NCBI GenBank assembly: GCA_030280995.1 | Contig: JASXTE010000008.1 | Coordinates: 16,072,212 to 16,136,211 of the forward strand | Reading direction: 5' to 3' | Length of the DNA stretch: 64,000 nt | Origin: Hemileia vastatrix | Lineage: Eukaryota > Basidiomycota > Pucciniomycetes > Pucciniales > Zaghouaniaceae | Part shown: piece by piece, positions 56,220-64,000 of the stretch | Position numbering within the stretch: the first letter of the stretch is position 1 | Layout: each line of letters begins with the position of its first letter | Notes under the pieces: model-generated | Databases searched by the model: none | What the model was told of the DNA's origin: nothing | The model's input: only the letters and a program-made list of their open reading frames with translations | Position numbers and translations under genes: made by a program

Positions 56220-59200
56220 GATTTAAGTTTTTCAAGAAATTTTTAAGATCAGAAATTTCATTTTCTGGAATTGACTGTCATATTCACTTGATTTATTTTC
56301 AAATCTTAATAGATACTCAACTCCCTTTTCTTTAGTAAGGTGTCTCTTTTTAAGTATCTTTTCAATTTCTGCCTTTTCAACTATTTCTTCAGGTTGCTGT
56401 TTTTGCCTTACTGATTTTCTTGAAAATAGATAAATATCATTAGAATGGTATGGTTTTATAAGAGAAATAGGAAATACTGGATGTTTTCTATCATATGGCG
56501 CATCTAGAATAACCTCAACAGCATTGTTACCAACCATCTTTTTAACTAAAAATTGTCCAATGAATGGATCCTTCAATTTAACATTACCATTTAAATTAAA
56601 ATGTAGTGTTGAAATAAGGACTTCATCACCCTCTTTGAACAATTGTTCTTTATGGGCTTTATCCCATCGTTTCTTCTCATACTCAAACACCTTATTTATA
56701 CATTCTTGAGCATTTTTTCTGCATAATTCTTGCATCTGAAGAAAAGACTTAGTACCTAAATTGATATCCAATGTAGGTAATTTATTAAGAGTTTTAGCAG
56801 GGGTATTAGGTACATAACCCAACCATAACTCAAATGGATTTTTACCAGTGAGAGAATGTACTGTACTATTGTATGCAAATTCTAAACCTGGGATAAGAGT
56901 TACCCAATCATGCAAGAATTTGTCATTGTCTTTAAAGTTAAGACCAAAATCACAATATCTTCTTATCATATCTTCTAAAGTTTGTATCATTCTTTCTGCT
57001 AGCCCATCAGTTTGTGGATGGTGTGCTGTAGAAAGCTGAAATTGACACCCTGAAACATCCATAAGTGATTTCCAGAACTCAGAAGTAAATTTAGGATATC
57101 AGTCTGAGACTATTGCTTTGGGAAAACCTGCTATATTTAAAATTTGTGTCCACCATAAGAAAGCTAAGTCCTTTGCAGAGACCTCTTTGTGGGTAGGAAT
57201 AGATTTACAAATTTTTGTAAATCTATCTACAATTACCCAGCAGGAGTTATAACTCTTATCCCCTGCTATCGGAAAACCTGTTAAAAAGTCCATGTTAATT
57301 ATTTCCCATGGAGATTTTGGTTGCTCAATTTGTTGTAATAAACCAGCTCTTTTGCCTGTTAATATTTTAGATTTTTGACAAGAATCACACATCTCAAAAT
57401 ATTTTTGAACATCCTCAGACATGTTTATCCACCAAGCTGAGTTTTTTACTCTGGTTAATGTTTTATGGTAGTCAAAATGACCTGCTAAGATATAATCATG
57501 AATTATACTTAACATTAACTTCTTCATTGAAGGGGAAATTACAATTACATAATTTAATTGTTTCCTGTAATATATAAAACAATCCTCAATGGAAAATTTT
57601 TCTTTTTCTAATGCCTCTTTATACTTATTTGGTATTATTTTTATTAAAACATTCATTGAAGCATTAGATGGATCATTTAATATTGTAGTGAGTTTACTCA
57701 AGTCAGGATCTGAAGCATACATGTCAAGAATTTATTGCATAAATTCATTCTCAAGATCTACAATATAAATGCCATAAATAATAATAATCTCTGACTCAGG
57801 AACATAAGCAGGATCATCATCATTATTAGGCAGAGGTACTCTAGATAACAAATCTACATTAGAATGTAAGGTTCCTTCTCTATGTGTAATAGTCATCCCA
57901 CCTCTGTATTCTTGTACAGCTAATTGACATCTAAACATGTGTCTATTAGGAATTTTCATGTTTAAGAGAGACTTAACTGCACTACAGTCAGTTATTAACT
58001 TAAATTTTTGGTCTTCAAGGTAATAGTGTAGCTTCTCAAGAGCCCATACTACTGCGAAAAATTCAAGCTGAGTAGCACCATATTTCAATTCACTAATTCT
58101 TAGAGTACGTGAAATATAGCAAATTACTACTTCTGACATTTTTCCTTCAATAAGTTATTTTTGATGCAAAGCAGCACCCAGACCAATTAAACTTGCATCT
58201 GTATAAAATACAAAAGGTAATTGGAAATCTGGTAATCCCAAAATAGGAGCTTTCATCAAACATTCTTTCAACTTATCAAAAGCTTGTTGTATTTCATTAC
58301 TCCAAATTAAAGCTTCTGATTTCTTTATCAGTGTGGTCAATGGATCAGAAATTAATTGGTAGTTTTTTATATATTGTCTATAATAACCACACATACTAAG
58401 AGAAGATTGTACATCCTTTACATTTTGAGGAATGCCAATATTCTTGATTGCAGCCACCTTATTTTGGTCTACACATATTTTTAAGCCAGATACAATGTGA
58501 CCAAGTAGTTTTAAAGACTCAAACCCATATTTACATTTTTTCAATGCAAGGGTCATTTTTATTTCATCCATTTTCTGAAATACCTTCTTTAAATAGATTA
58601 GGTGTTCATCATATGTCTTAGAGAACACTATGATGTCATAAATGTATACCATTAACCATCCCTCAATCATTTCATAATGGAAAGTTATATCGATTAACTT
58701 CTGAAATACTGATGGAGCATTTTTTGGTCCGAATGGCATCCTGATATATTTATAAATTCCCATGTGTGTTGTTATCAACAAAAAGTTGTGTGAATTCTTT
58801 TCAACAGGAATTTGATGGTACCCTTTATTTCCATCTAAGCAACTTATATACTTAGCACTTTTGGGGTAGCATGTATAGAGGCAATTCTTAGAAAGGGATA
58901 AATATCATCTACTTTAAATGTATTTAATGCTCTATAATCACCACACAGTATTGCTTTATCTTGTTCATAAGAAATTAGCACTGGTGATATTACACAATAT
59001 TTTTGTGTAGTTTCAAACTTCTCAAGAATGTTCATTTTTAATAACATTTTAATATTATCCTCTATGTCTTTCCTCATCATTGGTGAAGCAGGGTATGGTT
59101 TCTTTTTAAGACTAGCAGGAATATTATCCATATAACAGGTTAAACTAATCTTCATCTCATGATCTTTTACAAGGCCAAGTTCATTTGTACCATGTGCAAA

Positions 59201-59925
59201 AGCCATTGGAAATGCTTTAATTAATTCCAAAATATTATTTTTCTCAGCTTCACTTATCTGAGTGTCAAATGATGCTTTAGAAATTTTTGTTTCCAGAAGT
59301 TCCATCTCATTGGATTCTCTTCCTTTGCAAGGAATATTTGTTACTGAATCAATGTGTAAGACTGTTTTTAAAGAATTTATTTTAATTTTCCTTTTACCAT
59401 TCATGCCAATTGTAAAATTGTTATTAGCAGGGTCTAATTTCACACCAAACTTAGTCAGAATATCATTTCCAATAATAAAACAGTCACTACAGTTAGTATT
59501 ATCCATTACTACAAAGTCACAAGTTACTCTTACATAACCATGCTGATGTTTAAAGAAAGCAGCAGCTTTGTATCTACCAAGGGGGTGTAGTACTGTTACA
59601 AAATCTTTCCAATTTTTACTTTGAAGGGGTTCAAGCTTTGACTTATATTCACTATCAATTGTTTGTAATGTAATAGTAGAAACAACAGAACCAGAAGCTC
59701 CTGTGTCTAATACTATATTAACATTTTCACCAGAAATGTAAGATAGAAATGTGATAGGTGTCATTCTTAAGTTATCAGCTTGTATATCTTTAATGAATTC
59801 AGCATCCTCAAAATTCATTAAAGATTCATTTGAGTCCATATTTAATATTGGATTTTCAAAGATGGAAAAATCATCTTTGAACAGATAGAGTTCATTTTCA
59901 TCACTCTATGAGATATTGCTGTCAC
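56220..59925 (-). pseudogene. Decayed pol of element H (chromodomain to protease)
   Basis: On the minus strand, pieces align with A in order. Chromodomain and integrase C-terminus: 56232-57062. Integrase finger and core: 57099-57722 (NMDFLTGFP). RNase H: 57732-58139. RT: 58155-58781, where the catalytic YIDD reads YIYD. Protease to RT start: 58844-59839 (LDTGASGSV). The reading is interrupted by single-base shifts and stops but no large deletion. It is closer to A than E is, so H is younger than E. Confidence 0.9.
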
Positions 59926-60737
59926 TGTCAGACAGGCTACTAGACTTACCCAGTAAAATAATTAATTATTTAATGGATGAAGCCATGCCTTATTATTTCA
60001 AATATTTAATTAAATTTGTAACATTAAAGTTACCTGTAATAAATTAACTAATTACAGAATGGTAAAATTAAATGAATAAATAAAATTAAATATAAAATTT
60101 CCCTTATATTTTTATTCTCTAACACTGTGCTCATTGACAGGTTAGAAGAAATAAAATTTTATATTAAAAAATAGATTTTTAAATTAAAATAAAATTTTAA
60201 TATTCAAAAAAAAAAAATATATATACGAAAAATTCAAATTTCTTATTTAGAATTGAGCTCTACAGTAAATATTAAATAAGTTTATGTATTTCTGACATAA
60301 TCTGTAAATACATCTTCAAAATACATCTTTTTGACGCCTTCTTTTTAGAACAACTTTATTATTTGAAAATACTCCTTCTGGAATATTATTTTTCTCTCTC
60401 TCTTATTACTGTTTTTTGAATTACATTTTTGAGGTTTTTCACTCCTTTGCCTATATAAGGCCTCTCTCTTGGTTGTTTTTATTCATTCAATTACTTACTT
60501 ATTTTATTACAACTATTTACAATCCTTTTATTACTATTTATTATTGCCTTAGTATTTACATTAAACGTAATTCTAATCCATTAATTATAATAATAATCCA
60601 ATTCTTTACCTCTTATTATTGAGTAAATAATCCTTAAGATAGGAAAATACGTACCTGAGTTCCAATCCCTTAAAAATCGTTGTTACCGCCATTGGACCTC
60701 CCTATAAAACCTTCTAGACTTGAAAGACCCCTTGAAA
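59926..60737 (+). mobile_element. Solo LTR in H's gag, GTCAC duplication
   Basis: 812 bp starting TGTCAGACAGGC and ending CCCTTGAAA. GTCAC flanks it at 59921-59925 and 60738-60742, and A (about 16295-16310) shows the joined sequence. A TATA-like TATATAAGG at 60452 suggests + orientation. Its start and the CTTCTAGAC near its end recall solo LTR D, so it may be a diverged relative. Confidence 0.8.
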
Positions 60738-60742
60738 GTCAC

Positions 60743-61174
60743 AATCACTTGAGTCTTTGCTTTTTCATTTTTAGTTTCAGATTGACATTGATTTTCAACA
60801 ATATATATGTTTTTCTCACATTTGTGACCTTTAACCCAAGGTTTTTTACACTTATAAAAAGTATTAGTTTCATTCTTTTTTGGTACTATAGGTGCAGTAG
60901 GCTTTTTCTGCTTCTCCTGAAGTGTTTTTGAATTCTGATTTTTAACAGGTTCAATATTTTGTTTATAAGTGGAATAAATTGCTTCATACTTATTGTTTAA
61001 CAATATTTCATAACAAATATTAAGAAAGTCAGAATATTTAGTAACATTAATTGTTCTAGCTACAAGAATGTCTCTGACAGATATAGGTAATATATATATT
61101 ATCTTATCTTTCCATAAGTTAAAATCCATGTTTGGCTCAATGGCTTTTAATAATTAATTTAAATTCATTAAAAA
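60743..61174 (-). pseudogene. Gag fragment of element H
   Basis: Minus-strand MDFNLWKDKIIYILPISVRD continues to a zinc-knuckle remnant (CKKPWVKGHKC, first Cys lost) at about 60850. It aligns with A residues of about 590-700. It is cut at 61174 by element G; the rest of gag lies beyond the window. Confidence 0.85.
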
Positions 61175-62349
61175 TGTCAGCCTATATATCCATAGGACTG
61201 AGTATTTCTTTTACTTAAAGTAAGATAACCTTAAGTACATTAAGCTTATATCTTAAAAATAAGGTTAAAACAATAATATATATGATTATATTACATATAT
61301 ATATAATTGTTCCCCAATTATATAAATTATAGTAGTTTAAACAGCTTATCCATAACCTAATAATACTTATTAAGGTGTTAATGGAGTCATAATATACTTA
61401 TCTTAAGTTATATTAAGTCATTATTGACATACATAAGCTTATATGTATACATAAATATCATATTCAGTGAAATATACAGTATATTATGTATATTTAGGTA
61501 TATAAGTGGGTTTTAGCCTCTTAATATCATATAACCTTTATTTTTCTGCTCATTTTGGGTCATGTGGACGTATCCAGTTGGCTCACAACGCCTACAGAAG
61601 CATAAACATCTATTTTAGGCGCATACACTCAGTCTGGACAACTTAATCTGCTTCCTTGGATGAATATTCACAGATTTATGGGTTGGGAGGTCATTTATGG
61701 ATTAATATGGATTCTTGGGGATGTTATTGGGGGCTTGGAAATTTCATTTGTTTCCTTTATATGCTTTGGGTTTCAATATATTCTCTTTGGATGAGTTATT
61801 TTACCTGTGTCTTTATGGTATCCGCTTTTATCTGAATTTTCTGTTTATGGTATGGGTCTTTGTTATCATTAATTGTGATTGAGGGTCCTTACTGGAGGTC
61901 TGGGTGTTGAATCTGCTTGAAGTGGAAGCCATGGAGACGTTATCGGCCCTCACAGTGCTGTAATTTCCGGGGATAGAAGTGACATCATCTGGATTGAAGG
62001 TCTGTGCACTCCAGTGGATTTTGGTATAAGTAAGGGAGGAATTTGGCAGTTATTAGACATCACTTACTTACTAAAATTAAAATAAACACTATAAAACAAC
62101 AATTATTATCCAAAGATATATTATAAAGCCATTATAAATTGATATTATCTTTATATTAGCTATAACTATATTATATTCATCTATTTCCACCACTAGCACG
62201 CATTTAAATCCAAGTATTGTGAGTTTTATTTGAGAATAAATATTTTATTAGTCTTCCGCTGACGTTTAATAACTAAATAATTTATAAATAGGTGGTAGGA
62301 ACATTAAAAAAAACTATTAAATCATACTTATATACTAGATACACTGACA
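61175..62349 (+). repeat. 5' LTR of element G
   Basis: It is the reverse complement of the A-type LTR, with the TATA-like TATATAAG at 61499-61506 and the CACTCCAGTGGAT landmark at about 62008. Confidence 0.92.
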
Positions 62350-62858
62350 ATTGGGGGTCTTTCCTTAATTTTTAATTATTATTTAGTATATACCTTGGGA
62401 CGTGATTTTTACTTTAGTATAGCTGAAAAAAAACCAAATATTTGGGTCTTCTGAGTAGTAGTGGGTCATCATAACTCAAATATTGTGGAAAAGAACCCTT
62501 ATAATAATTTTACTTATTTTTTATAATAAAAATTAGGTATTTACAGTAGTAACTGTACCCAATATAAACCCAATTTCACTTGATATTTGGTCACCAATAT
62601 AACACCCAATTAAATTGGTATTTGGTTAAAGCTTGGTAAGCTATTTATTCAACCTTATAAAGGTCTAGTTAAACTTATTATTTTAATTTTAACAGATTTT
62701 TTTGAATTTTTATTACATTTTATTTAAATAAATAAAGATTTAAATTCAGGGTAAGCTCCAGTGCTTTTTATTAGTAATAACATTGCTAATACTTTTAATC
62801 TACTACTTCCAATAGATTTTCCTTTCTGTAGAAATGATATATTTTTATTTTTATCAAT
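62350..62858 (+). other. Leader of element G
   Basis: ATTGGGGGTCTTTCC directly after the LTR equals the presumed primer-binding site of A. The remaining 490 bp parallel A's leader and hold no gene. Confidence 0.6.
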
Positions 62859-64000
62859 ATGAGTGCTCCCCAGGACAATGTAAGTGAAAAGCCTGCTTAT
62901 AATACCAGGTCTAAAGCTAACAAAAACATTGCTCCAGGACATAACCATGGAGGGTCAGTCATACCCCCAGGCAGAACAAATGAGCATAGAGGAAAAAGAC
63001 ACCCTCTTAAAAATAATTACCATAAAAAAGACATATTCTCCTCTGCAGGATCAACTATCCCATCTGGAAAAATAGGTATTGAAGTTGGAGGAAACAAAGT
63101 CCCTCATGCTCAAGGAGGTAGAGCGATTATAGAACAATTTCAAGGTAGGATTTCAGCAGATGAACCAATCATTGGCAGAGCTAAAGGGAGGCCAGCCAAG
63201 TCAGAAAATACCTACCCCAGGAGGGTCACATCACTCCCAGGAGAGAATACTGGTAGAAAAATTGAAGTGGGATTGGTTCTATCAACAATGGTCCAGTCAC
63301 AACTGTAACAAGGATCCTCCTCCTCATCAGACTTCCTCAGTTCACCCCTGCAAGGGAAAACAAAGGCACCAAAAATCAGGGCTCACACTAATCCTGTGGT
63401 AAGTACATTCCCCTCTCAGATTGAACACAATACTGATAATTACAATGTAGGTAAAATTATTGATGTCAAATCTGTGCAGAAAATAGAGGAAAACTTAAGA
63501 AAATTAGATTTTAATGTAGATACACCTGACTTGTCTTTTGTCAATAACAACAGTAGTATTTATAATACAGTTAATCCTCAGTTTTGACCACTTACTAATG
63601 AGATGAAAAGTTCACAAGAGAGTGAGAGAATTGATAAGGAAGACTTGTAGTATTTTGATAATAATCCAACTGTCCATAGAATTGTTTCAGAATTGTGGAA
63701 TAGAATGACTGATTGTGAGTAACAGACAGTTAAGCTCACAAGTGATACAATTTCATCCTTAACATTAAATATTTCTCAACTGGCAACATGTAATAAAGAA
63801 TTAGAGAATGAACATTTGTCTCTAACTCTTAAATATGATTCATTGAGTAATAAATATAATGATTTTCAAACAAATTCTGTGAGTATGAAAAATTGTATGA
63901 AACACATTTATTGAAAACTGAATCAAGAACCAAGTTATCTTTTGCCCAGACAAACCAAAGTGTCTCTGAGCTGCTACAAAGATTGACTAAAGTTTAGATT
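62859..64000 (+). pseudogene. Gag N-terminal part of element G, with overlapping +1 frame
   Basis: The Gag frame opens MSAPQDNVSEKPAYNTRSKA, as in A, and runs to a stop at 63306-63308. It resumes in another frame (63396-63587, ending TVNPQF) and then the coiled coil with further stops (63648, 63719, and frame shifts after 63860). The +1 frame starts MEGQSYPQAEQMSIEEKD (62944), is open except for stops near 63073 and 63142, and then reads VGFQQMNQSLAELKGGQPSQ to 63402, matching A's overlapping ORF closely. The gene runs off the window. Confidence 0.88.

Larger units (their letters stand above)
51192..61174 (-). mobile_element. Gypsy element H (A family), 3' LTR plus pol, cut by G
   Basis: The 3' LTR is 51192-56102 with Harbinger Hb2 inside; the LTR itself is about 1175 bp, from TGCCAG to TTGACA. 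Pol follows on the minus strand. The gag is interrupted by a solo LTR (59926-60737) and then by element G at 61175. The 5' LTR must lie past G. It is inserted into a unit of the 300-bp array, with ATCTT before it; the matching duplication is outside the window. Confidence 0.9.
61175..64000 (+). mobile_element. Gypsy element G (A family), 5' part, continues past the window
   Basis: The 5' LTR is 61175-62349 (1175 bp, TGTCAGCCTA to CTGACA), preceded by AAAAA within H's gag. A leader and a gag with stops follow. Orientation is opposite to its host H. Confidence 0.92.

Noticed and set aside
60683..60931. Plus-strand 83-codon frame
   Set aside because: It is the opposite strand of H's gag and zinc knuckle, which is recognisable in the minus orientation.

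Overview
The window is a nest of transposable elements. I found no convincing host gene, tRNA or rRNA. It is visibly AT-rich. The mix is Ty3/gypsy chromoviruses with C-terminal chromodomains, PIF/Harbinger elements with a Myb/SANT-like ORF1, a decayed Helitron, and a fragment of a Tet/JBP-like 2OG-Fe(II) dioxygenase. Together with short GT-AG introns this suggests a filamentous basidiomycete with a large repeat-rich genome, most likely a rust fungus (Pucciniales). The taxonomic call is inference.

Layout. 1-3353: Harbinger copy Hb1 (left end outside the window), with a broken transposase, a broken Myb/SANT ORF1 and two tandem arrays; it abuts a Helitron Rep/helicase pseudogene (3356-6465). 6540-6815: a degenerate minisatellite. 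6942-10437: three head-to-tail copies of a second Harbinger-like family (TIR GGGCATCTACC, TTA duplication); the third keeps a Myb/SANT-like pseudogene with a recognisable intron. 10438 onward: apparently all inside one old minus-strand gypsy element (E).

Nesting inside E. Its LTR holds an 8.85-kb intact gypsy element, A (11295-20145), with one 1955-aa Gag-Pol ORF, LTRs that differ at one base I could see, and a 5-bp duplication ATAAC; a solo LTR of another family sits beside it. E's pol holds solo LTR F (22359-23535) and is cut at 26198 by Harbinger Hb3. Hb3 (26198-51191 and probably beyond) holds gypsy B (29124-48039). B carries solo LTR D in its 5' LTR and chromovirus C (34075-42208) in its gag. 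Hb3 is also cut by minus-strand gypsy H (from 51192). H's LTR holds Harbinger Hb2 (51327-55057), which carries the dioxygenase fragment and a 261-bp MITE. H's gag holds a solo LTR (59926-60737) and gypsy G (61175 to the window end).

Most boundaries come from target-site duplications and from comparing each broken copy with an unbroken relative in the same window. Only A looks recently mobile and coding-competent. The points most worth a second look are: the Tet/JBP-like dioxygenase fragment inside a TIR element; a second, overlapping +1 reading frame at the start of gag that keeps the same arrangement in three elements; an antisense cysteine-cluster/acidic ORF in element C; a long fold-back structure in Hb3; and reuse of one 5-bp target by two different LTR families.
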